DNA of 64,000 nt, from contig JAHBVR010000027.1 of NCBI GenBank assembly GCA_019637395.1, forward strand, positions 46,354-110,353. The letters are read 5' to 3'. Shown one piece after another: positions 14,908-23,024 of the stretch. Source of the DNA: Vulcanimicrobiota bacterium (GTDB lineage Bacteria > Vulcanimicrobiota > Xenobia > Xenobiales > JADMJV01). The notes beneath the pieces are model-generated. The model was not told where the DNA came from. It was given only the letters and a program-made list of their open reading frames with translations, and made no database searches. A program made the position numbers and the translations under genes. Each line of letters starts with the position of its first letter. The first letter of the stretch is position 1.

Positions 14908-16299
14908 TCAATTTAGTAGAATGGTCTGATTGGGTTCGGGAATCTGAGCACTCCAGCCCTGCCAGGAATGGATCCGAGCCTGCTGAGCCTGAAGAGCGGG
15001 GGGCTCGCCGTGAACCAGCAGCACTTTTCGCGGGGGGCGAGTCAAATGCTTCAACCAGCGGGCGATCTGGGCGTAATCCGCGTGTCCGGAGAAGCCGTCC
15101 AGAAATTCGACCTGAGCCCGCACGGGCACATCCTCTCCGAAAATGCGGAGACTGGGCGCTCCGTTTTGCAATTGCCAACCGCGTGTCTCTTCGGCTTGAA
15201 AACCCACCAGTAGAACAGTATCGCGTGGATTGGGCAGACTTCTGCGCAGGTGGTGCAGCACCCGGCCACCCTCGGCCATGCCGCTGGCCGAGATGACCAC
15301 ATAGGGGGGAGGGGTGTTAAAAATCTGCCTGGATTGGGCCGGGCTGGCGCAGATCTTAAGCTTTCGGTAGGTCAGCAAGCCGCCGGCAAAACGGGCCAGC
15401 TCTTTGGCTTCGTGATCGAAACACTCGCGGTGGCGTTCGAAGATATGGCTGGCCTCGGCCGCCATGGGCGAGTCCAAAAAAATCGGCACCTGGGTGATCT
15501 GCTGTTGGGCGGCCAACTCCCCCAGGATATAGATCAACTCCTGGGCTCGTTCCACCGCGAAGGCGGGAATGACCAACACGCCTTGCCTGGCGATGGCTTC
15601 CCTGACCACCGAGGCCAGCCGCGGCCCCACCGGTTCCGGATCGTGCAGCCGGTCTCCGTAGGTACTTTCCAGGACCAGGTAGTCACAGTCCACCGGTGGC
15701 TCCGGATCGCGCAGGATGGCCGCGTTTTCCCGGCCCAGGTCGCCCGACATGACCAGCTTCAGAAATTCCCCATTCTCCGTCAGGTCCAGTTCCAGCCAGG
15801 CGGACCCGAGAATGTGTCCGGCCTCGTGGAAGGTGGCCTGGATTCCCGGCACCACCTGGATTTTACGGCCGTAGCGGACTTCCTGAAGGAGCGGCACAGT
15901 GGCGGCCACGTCCTGCTCGTCATAGAGAGGGAGCGCCGGAGAATGGCGGGTCAACCGGTTCTCATTGCGGTAGTCCGCCTCTTCCTGCTGCAGTCTGGCG
16001 CAATCTCGCAACAAAAGCTGCGTCAGCTCGCGAGTGGCCGAGGTGCAGAAAATCGGCCCGTGAAATCCATCTTTGACCAGCCGGGGAATGTAGCCGGAAT
16101 GGTCGATGTGCGCATGAGTCAGCAGCATGGCCTCAAAATCCGCCGGCCGCACCGGCGGCGGCTGCCAGTTGCGTTCGCGCAGCTCGCGCCGCCCCTGGAA
16201 CAGTCCGCCGTCGATGAAGATCCGGTGAGGCCCCACCGTCAGAGCATATTTGCTGCCCGTCACGGTGCCGGCCCCGCCCAGGAACTGCAAGCTAATCAT
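14908..16299 (-). CDS. Metallo-beta-lactamase / beta-CASP RNA-processing nuclease
   Basis: A 463-residue protein with all the expected motifs: SLQFLGGAGTVTGSKY, the zinc motif HAHIDHSGYIP, GHILGSAWLEL, MSGDLGREN, the beta-CASP helicase-like LESTYGDRLH, ISASGMAEGGRVLHHL and LVHGEP. The family resembles CPSF73/YSH1 and bacterial RNase J relatives and cleaves RNA. I start it at ATG 16299 (MISLQFLGG), overlapping the macrodomain gene by eight bases; an upstream in-frame ATG at 16335 adds 12 unconserved residues. The operon position suggests RNA processing under low oxygen. Confidence 0.92.
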   Translation of the reverse strand: MISLQFLGGAGTVTGSKYALTVGPHRIFIDGGLFQGRRELRERNWQPPPVRPADFEAMLLTHAHIDHSGYIPRLVKDGFHGPIFCTSATRELTQLLLRDCARLQQEEADYRNENRLTRHSPALPLYDEQDVAATVPLLQEVRYGRKIQVVPGIQATFHEAGHILGSAWLELDLTENGEFLKLVMSGDLGRENAAILRDPEPPVDCDYLVLESTYGDRLHDPEPVGPRLASVVREAIARQGVLVIPAFAVERAQELIYILGELAAQQQITQVPIFLDSPMAAEASHIFERHRECFDHEAKELARFAGGLLTYRKLKICASPAQSRQIFNTPPPYVVISASGMAEGGRVLHHLRRSLPNPRDTVLLVGFQAEETRGWQLQNGAPSLRIFGEDVPVRAQVEFLDGFSGHADYAQIARWLKHLTRPPRKVLLVHGEPPALQAQQARIHSWQGWSAQIPEPNQTILLN

Positions 16300-16795
16300 G
16301 GCTGCCCACGCCCACCGGCTCTTGGGCGCGTACATCCTTACGGTAGGTTGTATAGAGAATCACGCGCGTCTGCAAAGAGCCCAGGTGCTTTTCGACCAGC
16401 GGGCGGACTTCGTTCCAGTCCAACCGGCCCACGCCGGTGGCCAGCTTGGGTAGGGCAATGGAAGCCACCTTCTCGCGTTCCAGCTCGCCTGCCAGCTGGC
16501 GCAGAGCGTGGCCGACAAACTCCAGGCGCGCCTGGCCCGGCTTGGAGCCATGGTCGTAGGCGGACTCCTGAGTCAGCAGGTTGGCGATATGAACCCCCGG
16601 TCCGTGCCACATCCACAGGCCACCTGGCTGAGGATGGGAGGATTGGCAGTAGTGCCTGAAATCCTTACTCAAAGACGGCCATTGTTCGCGCAAGGCCAGC
16701 GCCAGACCCTGAGTGAAATGGTCGCCCGGCGCCACGCCGTGAGCAATCCACTCAGCCTGGGATAAAAGAATGTCACCTTCAACTTCAAAAATCAT
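16292..16795 (-). CDS. Macrodomain (ADP-ribose-binding) protein
   Basis: A 167-residue single macrodomain. GDILLSQAEWIAHGVAPGDH and FTQGLALALREQWP form the ligand pocket region, and SIALPKLATGVGRLDWNEV is the second loop, close to the OARD1/DarG/Poa1 type of ADP-ribose hydrolases (ALPxIGxGxGxLxW). It may reverse ADP-ribosylation of protein or nucleic acid. A leader of about 18 bases carries GAGG. It is first gene of a three-gene operon with the beta-CASP nuclease and DUF1269 protein, from an FNR-type promoter with -10 TAAGCT (16825-16820). Confidence 0.85.
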   Translation of the reverse strand: MIFEVEGDILLSQAEWIAHGVAPGDHFTQGLALALREQWPSLSKDFRHYCQSSHPQPGGLWMWHGPGVHIANLLTQESAYDHGSKPGQARLEFVGHALRQLAGELEREKVASIALPKLATGVGRLDWNEVRPLVEKHLGSLQTRVILYTTYRKDVRAQEPVGVGSHD

Positions 16796-16819
16796 GGGGT
16801 TTACCTCGTTTCCATCAGC

Positions 16820-16912
16820 AGCTTAAGAGCTGCTCAAGGAAGGCACTATGATCCAGGTCAGGTGGGATTCTTGACCCAGGTCATGGTTTACTGCCTCGGC
16901 CACGCCTATGGT
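16820..16912. promoter_or_regulatory. Two tandem FNR-type boxes, each serving one divergent gene
   Basis: Box A, ATGATCCAGGTCAG (16848-16861), is followed on the minus strand after 22 bases by TAAGCT (16825-16820) for the macrodomain operon. Box B, TTGACCCAGGTCAT (16871-16884), is followed on the plus strand after 22 bases by TATGGT (16907-16912), then six bases to the ATG at 16919. The boxes are 23 bases apart centre to centre. Confidence 0.78.
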
Positions 16913-16918
16913 TGGGAA

Positions 16919-17923
16919 ATGATGGAACAAACCGATTTTCCCCAGCAGTGTGTGATCGAGGTAACGGCAGCTTGTGATCAAGCTTGCATTCACTGCGGCC
17001 GCACCTACATGGAACGCCCCAAAAAGACCATGAGTAGAGAGATGTTTCACAGAGTGGTGGCGGAGATAGGGCGGGAAAATCCCGACTGCGAGGTGTGGCC
17101 AACTTTCATGGGTGAGGCGCTGCTGCTGGGAAAGCGCCTCTTCCCCCTGATTGCCTATGCGCGCCAGGTCGGTTGCCGGAAGATTACCCTGAACTCCAAC
17201 GGCAATCGCCTGACCGAAGAAAACATCGAAGGCCTGCTTGAATGCGGGTTGGACCGTTTTATCATTTCCTGCGATGGCCACAGCGCGGAAACCTACGAGC
17301 GAATCCGAATCGGAGGCAAATTCGAGCGACTTTACCAGGGCATCCATCGACTGCTGGAAAGGATGCGCACGGCCCGCCTGCAGCGGCCCCTGATCGAGCT
17401 GCAGTTCTCTATCTTCAACGAAAACGAACACGAAGTGGAAGATTTTAAGAAGTACTGGTTGGATCAGGGGGTCGTGGTCAAGTCCCGGCCCAAAGTCTAC
17501 TGGAGCGGCCTGGTGCCGGGAGGCGGTCACCGGATCAGCACCTCGGCCACGCGCACGCCCTGTTTGTGGGCTTTTGACACGGCCGCCATCCACTGCAACG
17601 GCAACGTGGTCATGTGCGCCATCGACTGTGACGGTAAATATGTAGCGGGCAACCTCAGCCAACAGTCTCTCAAGCAGGTTTGGAACGGTCCGCTTCGCTG
17701 GCTACGCCACCTGCACAGCCAGCGAAGGTTTCGCGAACTGCCCGAGATCTGCCGGCGCTGCACCGACTGGCAGGTGAAGAAAGCCCATGCTTTCTTTCCT
17801 GACCAGACAGTGCGCCAACAATACGAAGAATACGTGAGACGAGGACGGCTCTTTTACGAGACCCATACTCTGGCTCCCAGCGACCAGACCACCAACTTTA
17901 CCGTAGATGGAGGGGTGCGCTGA
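16919..17923 (+). CDS. Radical SAM protein with SPASM-type C-terminus
   Basis: A 334-residue enzyme. The radical SAM cluster motif is CDQACIHC near residue 17, and a C-terminal cysteine set (TPCLWAFDTA, HCNGNVVMCAIDCDG, ICRRCTDW) resembles SPASM/twitch auxiliary iron-sulfur binding. Such proteins modify peptides or act as sulfatase maturases, quinohemoprotein or mycofactocin-type enzymes; the substrate here is unknown. I start at the ATG at 16919 because it coincides with the predicted +1; an upstream GTG (16862) lies within the promoter. The convergent neighbour encodes a repeat-containing small protein. Confidence 0.87.
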   Translation: MMEQTDFPQQCVIEVTAACDQACIHCGRTYMERPKKTMSREMFHRVVAEIGRENPDCEVWPTFMGEALLLGKRLFPLIAYARQVGCRKITLNSNGNRLTEENIEGLLECGLDRFIISCDGHSAETYERIRIGGKFERLYQGIHRLLERMRTARLQRPLIELQFSIFNENEHEVEDFKKYWLDQGVVVKSRPKVYWSGLVPGGGHRISTSATRTPCLWAFDTAAIHCNGNVVMCAIDCDGKYVAGNLSQQSLKQVWNGPLRWLRHLHSQRRFRELPEICRRCTDWQVKKAHAFFPDQTVRQQYEEYVRRGRLFYETHTLAPSDQTTNFTVDGGVR

Positions 17924-17948
17924 ATCGGTGCCCCGGCTCCCCTGTCCT

Positions 17949-18365
17949 CTAAAGACCTTTGGGGAAAATCGGTTCGGTCGGGCCACCCGGTAGCGGAATG
18001 CCGATGGGCTGGTTCGGAAACGGTCCAGGATCAGTCGGCCCGCCAGGGAGCGGAATGCCGATGGGCTGAGTCGGAAACGGTCCGGGCTCGAGCGGCCCGC
18101 CCGGCAACGAAATCGGTCCCGATATCGGCGAAGCGCCCTGAGCCGAAAAATTACTTGCGAATCCATTCAGCAACTGAGAACTCGCTCCTGCGGACGAAGA
18201 TTCTTGAGCGCCCTCCTGAGAGCGTTTCCACTCATCTTTGGGTGGAACGGTGGTGAGGGGCGGCTTGAGCTGGAAATAATAGATCTCCTTGTTGCCGGTC
18301 GGCGGCTGGCTGGCCGGGGGGGTCTGAATTCCGGGAAGGCTGCTGATCTGCATCGTTTTATTCAC
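17949..18365 (-). CDS. Pro/Gly-rich protein with C-terminal tandem repeats
   Basis: A 138-residue protein with no recognised domain. The N-terminal 60 residues are polar and Pro-rich. The C-terminus has three copies of a 17-19-residue unit around PIGIPLPGGPTDPGPFP(T/N)Q, encoded by a 57-base DNA repeat. It has no cysteine and no signal peptide. AAGGAG seven bases before the ATG supports the start. It is convergent with the radical SAM gene (25-base gap); a substrate relationship is conceivable but unsupported. Confidence 0.7.
   Translation of the reverse strand: MNKTMQISSLPGIQTPPASQPPTGNKEIYYFQLKPPLTTVPPKDEWKRSQEGAQESSSAGASSQLLNGFASNFSAQGASPISGPISLPGGPLEPGPFPTQPIGIPLPGGPTDPGPFPNQPIGIPLPGGPTEPIFPKGL
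17977..18090. repeat. 57-base in-frame tandem repeat
   Basis: Two near-identical copies and a diverged third encode the Pro-Gly repeat of the gene at 17949-18365. The segment GCGGAATGCCGATGGGCT recurs at 17993 and 18050, giving a period of 57. Coding-sequence repeat, not a CRISPR or mobile element. Confidence 0.85.
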
Positions 18366-18576
18366 TCCTTGGCGTTTGTTGGACCCATCTTTTCACGTCC
18401 ACCGCTCGCCCGCCGAAGTCAGATTGCTAAGAGACGGTTAACCAGGTTAAGCCTTCGTTGCCAAATCTTGTCCAAATTCTAAACACGTTGCAAGGGTATG
18501 GTCCTCCCTCCGCGGACGTTCAGACATAATTCAGCTTCCTGGTTCACAATGGTAAAAAACAAACTGTGGAGCCTCC

Positions 18577-19668
18577 GTGAACGTTACCAGTCTTTCCCTC
18601 ACCAAAGCGCCTGTGGCCGCCCGCCCGGCCCCCTCCCCTACGGTCCAACCGGACCAGGATCAGACGGCTATTTGCACCGAGGCGGATTTGAAGAGCACCC
18701 AATGGGGCCAGCGGATGAAGGCTTTGCGCGAGATGGTTTCCAAAGAAGACAATGTCTCGATGCGCATTACCCCCGAGAAGATCGAACGCAATCGGCAAGT
18801 CTCGCAGCTATTTTTCGACCTGGGCATAGAGCTCGATGGAATGCTCAATCGTCAGGGTCCTCCAGCCGGCGCCAACTGGGCCATCTGGGCCAGCCACGCT
18901 TCCGAACGCGCGGGCGCGTTTCTGCGTGGAGACTCTCAGGTGATGGGCATCAAAGGTCCGGGCGGCAACCATCTGCATCAGGCCAACGGCATCGCCATGG
19001 GCGATATTGGCTTGCCCGTCTCGCGTTTCGTGGAGACCTTCAAAGGCGATGACAGGCCGAACCCGGCCAAGCTGGCCAAATTCCTGGAATCGCTGCCCGA
19101 TGAAGCGCTACGCCAGGTCTTCCGCTCCTACTATGCCGCCATGTGGGAAACCAAGGCGCAGACCAAGCAAGAACTGGTGCTGTTGGGCAATATTGCTTAT
19201 GGCGGCCGAGAACAGGCCCGCCTGGACCCATTCCTCAACCGGGCGATGCAAGAACTGCCGGGCCCGAACTGGTTGATGGGCCCCTGTCTGGGCGCCTTCG
19301 CGGCCTTGACGGGTGCTGGCGACGCCAAGGCCTTTCTGACCGACAAGCTGCGCATGCGTTGGCCCGGTTTTGAAGCCAACCTGAATCAGGATGTGCCGCG
19401 CAGCAGCAACGCCGAAAACCTGGAAAAGAACCAGGTGCGCGATTTCCATCGCCTGGAAAACCGCGAGCTGAAGACGATTCTGACGCTGTGGCGCCAGACC
19501 GGCGGCAATCCCAACGCCGATCCCAATTCGCTGGAGAAAACGGGCGCCGCCTATTGGGGAGCCTTGCCCGAGCGCATGCATTTTATCTCGGAAATGGTGC
19601 GCGAGCACCTGCTGGATCCGAACCTTTATACTCCTCCCAGTCAGTATGCCCACCTGAAACCCGGCTAA
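18577..19668 (+). CDS. Hypothetical protein, conserved-looking helical fold
   Basis: A 363-residue soluble protein I cannot assign. A disordered Pro-rich N-terminus (about 1-30) precedes a largely helical body with notable segments ANWAIWASHASERAGAFLRG, FRSYYAAMWETKAQTKQELV and NIAYGGREQARLDPFLNRAM. The start is GTG 18577 with GGAG about eight bases upstream; no signal peptide. It is flanked by a 211-base gap upstream and by a secreted propeller protein downstream. Codon use looks like that of its neighbours. Confidence 0.8.
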   Translation: MNVTSLSLTKAPVAARPAPSPTVQPDQDQTAICTEADLKSTQWGQRMKALREMVSKEDNVSMRITPEKIERNRQVSQLFFDLGIELDGMLNRQGPPAGANWAIWASHASERAGAFLRGDSQVMGIKGPGGNHLHQANGIAMGDIGLPVSRFVETFKGDDRPNPAKLAKFLESLPDEALRQVFRSYYAAMWETKAQTKQELVLLGNIAYGGREQARLDPFLNRAMQELPGPNWLMGPCLGAFAALTGAGDAKAFLTDKLRMRWPGFEANLNQDVPRSSNAENLEKNQVRDFHRLENRELKTILTLWRQTGGNPNADPNSLEKTGAAYWGALPERMHFISEMVREHLLDPNLYTPPSQYAHLKPG

Positions 19669-19735
19669 GTTCATCAAATTTAAAGATTTGTTCTGCCCGG
19701 CAGGAACTATGCTGCTCGATCCAGCAGGTCCGACC

Positions 19736-21532
19736 ATGTTGCGACAGATAGCTATAGCCGTCCTTTTCACCAGTTGCGCCCTGGCTCAGGAAAAGCTGGT
19801 CTATCTTCAGGAAGATCAGACGGGCAAGAACATTGCTCAACTTCCCGGTGGAGTTCTCACCCAGGGGCCCGCCTGGCACCTCTATCCGGACATTTCCAGC
19901 GACGGCGGAACGCTCTGTTTCGTGCGAGGCAGGGAGCAATTTCAACTCGTGCTGCGCCAGCAGGGACGAGAGACCACGGTCGAGCTGGAGTTACCCAGGC
20001 TTCTCCACCCCAGAATCTCGGGAGACGGTCGTAAACTGGCCTTCTCCGCCACTCATTCAGGCCGCGCTCAGATCGGCGTGATTTCTCTGCAAGATCTACC
20101 CAGGCCCCAGGTTCAATGGATTGAACGGCCAGGCGATGCCTATTTTCCCGATCTCTCCTCCGACGGCTCCTGGCTGGTTTTCCAGGAAAATCGGCCCGGA
20201 GCCAAAGTGATCGTGCGCTACTCCCTGAACGACGGCAAAAGCGAGGACCTGACCTCGCCCGAAGCCACCTCGACCTGTCCCAGCTTCTCCTTTGACGACC
20301 GCCAGGTCGTTTACAGCAGCCGGGTGGACGGAAACTGGGACATCTACCAGCGCGACTTGACCAGTTCGCAGGTTACGCGTAAAACCACCCATCCCGCCAA
20401 AGATCTGGCCCCGACCCTGCGGCGCTCCGGCGAGCTGGTCTTTGCTTCGGATCGAAGCGGCGAATTCGCCATCTACCAGGGACCCGATCCCGATCCTACC
20501 CGACTCACCCTCCAGCCCGGCAGCGCCTACGCGCCGCGCATCAGCGGGCCGAGCAATCTCAGCCAGGGCACTCTCCCGGCCCTTCCGGGGCCGCCTCGTT
20601 CCTCTTTTGGCGTGGTTTCCACGGCCGAGGGCGTCTATGTCTGTGGCGGCCACATGGGCCACGAACACAGCTATCCGCCCGAGTCTTTCAGCTCCCGCTT
20701 CGACTTCTATGCCTACGCCACCCGGAGCTGGCAGTCCTTACCACCCCGTCCGCGCGCCGCTCACGGTTTCTCGCTCCTGGAGCACGAGGGCAAAATCTAC
20801 GCGCTGGGCGGCTTCAGTTACGCGGCCCAACTTAAGCCGGCCTGGTGCTCGCTCGCGGAAATCGACTGCTACGATCCCCAGACCGGCCGGTGGACCTGCC
20901 TGGGCCAACTGCCGCGCGCCCGCTCCTCCTACGCCGCCGCTGAACTGGACGGAAAATTCTACTTGTTTGGAGGCTGGGACAGCACTCCCCGCTCTGCCGG
21001 AGATAAAGGAGGGCGCTTCCACCGCGAGGTGGACGTCTACGACCCGGTCAGTCAAAAGTGCGCCACCCTGGCCGCCCAGCTTCCCGACCCTCTGCGCCGC
21101 GCTTTTACGGCCGTCGTGCACGGTCGAGAAATTCTCCTCATCGGAGGGCTGGGACAGGGCGCCAGCCACTTTGAACTGCTCGACCAGGTCACCGCCTTTC
21201 AGCCCGACCATCAAAAATGGCGCGAATATCCCCCGTTACCCTTCGCCACCTTTGCACCCGCCGCCGGAATTTTGGACAACCACCTGTGGGTCTTCGGCGG
21301 CATGTTCAAGCTCGGGTCCAACGGCTACGAATACGTCAACCATATCTTTGAATTACCTCTGGCGGAAAGACTGGCCTGGCTGCACAGCGGCCGCTATTTA
21401 CGCGAGAGTAAAGGCTTCGCCCAGGTCGTGCCGCTGGTCGGGAAAAAGCTGGGCATCCTGGGTGGCCATCACTACCTCCCGACCGGCCAGGACACTCCGG
21501 TCGACACCTTCGAGACCTTCGAATACCGCTAG
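19736..21532 (+). CDS. Secreted TolB-type (PD40) and Kelch beta-propeller protein
   Basis: A 598-residue protein. A signal peptide MLRQIAIAVLFTSCALAQ precedes PD40/TolB-like blades (DISSDGGTLCFVRG, RISGDGRKLAFSATH, DLSSDGSWLVFQENR) over about residues 20-270. A second propeller of Kelch repeats follows (GKIYALGGFSY with YDPQTGRWTCLGQLPRARSS, GKFYLFGGWDS, LWVFGGMFK). It is probably a periplasmic or surface binding scaffold; the ligand is unknown. The ATG at 19736 was chosen for the signal peptide; earlier in-frame ATGs add non-signal sequence. Confidence 0.85.
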   Translation: MLRQIAIAVLFTSCALAQEKLVYLQEDQTGKNIAQLPGGVLTQGPAWHLYPDISSDGGTLCFVRGREQFQLVLRQQGRETTVELELPRLLHPRISGDGRKLAFSATHSGRAQIGVISLQDLPRPQVQWIERPGDAYFPDLSSDGSWLVFQENRPGAKVIVRYSLNDGKSEDLTSPEATSTCPSFSFDDRQVVYSSRVDGNWDIYQRDLTSSQVTRKTTHPAKDLAPTLRRSGELVFASDRSGEFAIYQGPDPDPTRLTLQPGSAYAPRISGPSNLSQGTLPALPGPPRSSFGVVSTAEGVYVCGGHMGHEHSYPPESFSSRFDFYAYATRSWQSLPPRPRAAHGFSLLEHEGKIYALGGFSYAAQLKPAWCSLAEIDCYDPQTGRWTCLGQLPRARSSYAAAELDGKFYLFGGWDSTPRSAGDKGGRFHREVDVYDPVSQKCATLAAQLPDPLRRAFTAVVHGREILLIGGLGQGASHFELLDQVTAFQPDHQKWREYPPLPFATFAPAAGILDNHLWVFGGMFKLGSNGYEYVNHIFELPLAERLAWLHSGRYLRESKGFAQVVPLVGKKLGILGGHHYLPTGQDTPVDTFETFEYR

Positions 21533-21873
21533 GGATTGCGAATTTCGATGATGACCTTCTTCTCGTCGCCCTGCTCGGTCTCGTATTTCAGCAAATCCGC
21601 CTTCTTAATCGAATCCTCCGGGGCGTCCTTAGCAAAGGAGGCAATGTCGCTGTTTTTGGAGGTGGCCGTATTGATACTGGGAACAAAGTAAATGGTGTCT
21701 CCCTCGATCCTGGTCACCTTGTTGCCGTACATCCAACTCCTTCCATTTACCTGGTGGCGGTAGATCAGGACGTCCCCAACCTTGACGCCCTCGAGTTCCG
21801 CCTTGGTGACCGAGTTGATGCCACATCCCACCAGCGCCAGGCTAAAAATCAAAGCCACAATCCAGAGTCTCAT
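21529..21873 (-). CDS. Small lipoprotein
   Basis: 114 residues. MRLWIVALIFSLALVGCG is a lipoprotein signal with lipobox LVGC; the mature part is a small charged domain (VGDVLIYRHQVNGRSWMYG, VIIEIRNP), probably beta-rich. GAGAGG lies upstream of the ATG. The stop overlaps that of the convergent propeller gene. No family recognised. Confidence 0.8.
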   Translation of the reverse strand: MRLWIVALIFSLALVGCGINSVTKAELEGVKVGDVLIYRHQVNGRSWMYGNKVTRIEGDTIYFVPSINTATSKNSDIASFAKDAPEDSIKKADLLKYETEQGDEKKVIIEIRNP

Positions 21874-22038
21874 TTGACCTCTCCACAGGAAAAGATGCAA
21901 CGGGGTTCTGCAGGCGCGGCCTGAATCATTCCACCCTCGGGGGAAAACCGGCCGACCATCTGGCGGACGACGGAGTTTCATCTTCTCCTCATCTTGGAAT
22001 CGCATAGTGTGGGCATCTCGTTCTTTTGGAGGATCATC

Positions 22039-22362
22039 GTGAAATTTCGCATGACTTTGATTACCTGGCTGACGCTGGCCGGCCTGGCCCTGGCCGACCA
22101 CGTCAACTATCGCAGCAGCGTACGCCTGCAGGGGCATCCGGATCTGGCGACCACCCAACGCATGACCCGCATCAGCCTGGCGCAGGCCTCCCAGGCCGCT
22201 CAAAAAGCCGTTCCCCAGGGGAAGCTGGTCGAGGTGGAACTCGACAACGAAGACGGCAACGTAGTCTATAAGGTCAAGTTGTTGGACGGCCCAAACCTTC
22301 GTAAACTCGTGGTGGACGCGGGCAATGCCCGGATCCTGGCCAACCGGCTGGACCGGCACTGA
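22039..22362 (+). CDS. PepSY-domain periplasmic protein
   Basis: 107 residues: a signal peptide (TLITWLTLAGLALA), then YRSSV and a PepSY domain (ISLAQASQAAQKAVPQGKLV, VELDNEDGNVVYKVKL, VVDAGNARIL). Start is GTG 22039 with GGAGG upstream. It overlaps the response regulator start (TGATG), so it is translationally coupled to the two-component system. PepSY domains act as inhibitors or ligand-binding modules in the periplasm. A paralogue of the same length lies at the other end of the kinase gene. Confidence 0.87.
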   Translation: MKFRMTLITWLTLAGLALADHVNYRSSVRLQGHPDLATTQRMTRISLAQASQAAQKAVPQGKLVEVELDNEDGNVVYKVKLLDGPNLRKLVVDAGNARILANRLDRH

Positions 22363-23024
22363 TGCGGCTGCTTCTGGTCGAGGACGATGAGCGTCTAGCC
22401 CGCACTCTGGCCCAAGGGCTGCAAGAGTACGGCTATGCGGTGGACTGTTCGGCGGAAGGTAAGGAAGCCCTGGACCTGGCCGAGTTGGAACCCTATGACC
22501 TGATCATTCTCGACTGGATGCTGCCGGGCTGCTCAGGCCTGGAAATTTGCCGCACACTGCGCCAACGCCAGAACCAGACGCCGCTTTTGATGCTGACGGC
22601 GCGGGACGCCATCGAAGACCGGGTCCGAGGCCTGGATAGCGGAGCCGATGACTACCTGGTCAAGCCCTTTGCCTTACAGGAATTGCTGGCCCGGCTGCGG
22701 GCCCTGCTGCGCCGTCCCGAAGGGACTTCCCGCGATCCGTTTCTGCGCGCCGGCGAACTATGTCTGGACCCCAGCACTCGGGAGGTCACGCTGCGCCAGC
22801 AGGCAGTCAACCTGACCAATAAGGAATACCTGCTGCTCGAATATCTTCTGCGCAACCCCAACCGGGTGCTTTCGCGCGAACAGATCTCGGCCCATATTTG
22901 GAACTACGACTTTTCGGCCATGTCCAACGTGGTGGACGTCTATGTGCGCAGCTTACGCCGCAAGCTCAACGACGACGGGCTGATACGCACGGTACGCGGA
23001 GCCGGTTACCAGCTCGTTTCATGA
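22362..23024 (+). CDS. OmpR/PhoB-family response regulator
   Basis: 220 residues: receiver with MRLLLVEDDERLARTL, phospho-Asp in LIILDWMLPGCSG (about residue 51) and switch Lys in DYLVKPFALQELLARL; C-terminal winged helix with NLTNKEYLLLEYLLRNPNRV and YVRSLRRKLNDDG. The ATGA overlap with the downstream kinase and TGATG overlap with the upstream PepSY gene define a three-gene operon. Confidence 0.95.
   Translation: MRLLLVEDDERLARTLAQGLQEYGYAVDCSAEGKEALDLAELEPYDLIILDWMLPGCSGLEICRTLRQRQNQTPLLMLTARDAIEDRVRGLDSGADDYLVKPFALQELLARLRALLRRPEGTSRDPFLRAGELCLDPSTREVTLRQQAVNLTNKEYLLLEYLLRNPNRVLSREQISAHIWNYDFSAMSNVVDVYVRSLRRKLNDDGLIRTVRGAGYQLVS

Noticed and set aside
17977-18090. Tandem repeats considered as a CRISPR or mobile-element end
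   Set aside because: The 57-base units are in frame within a coding sequence, contiguous, with no spacers or terminal inverted repeats.
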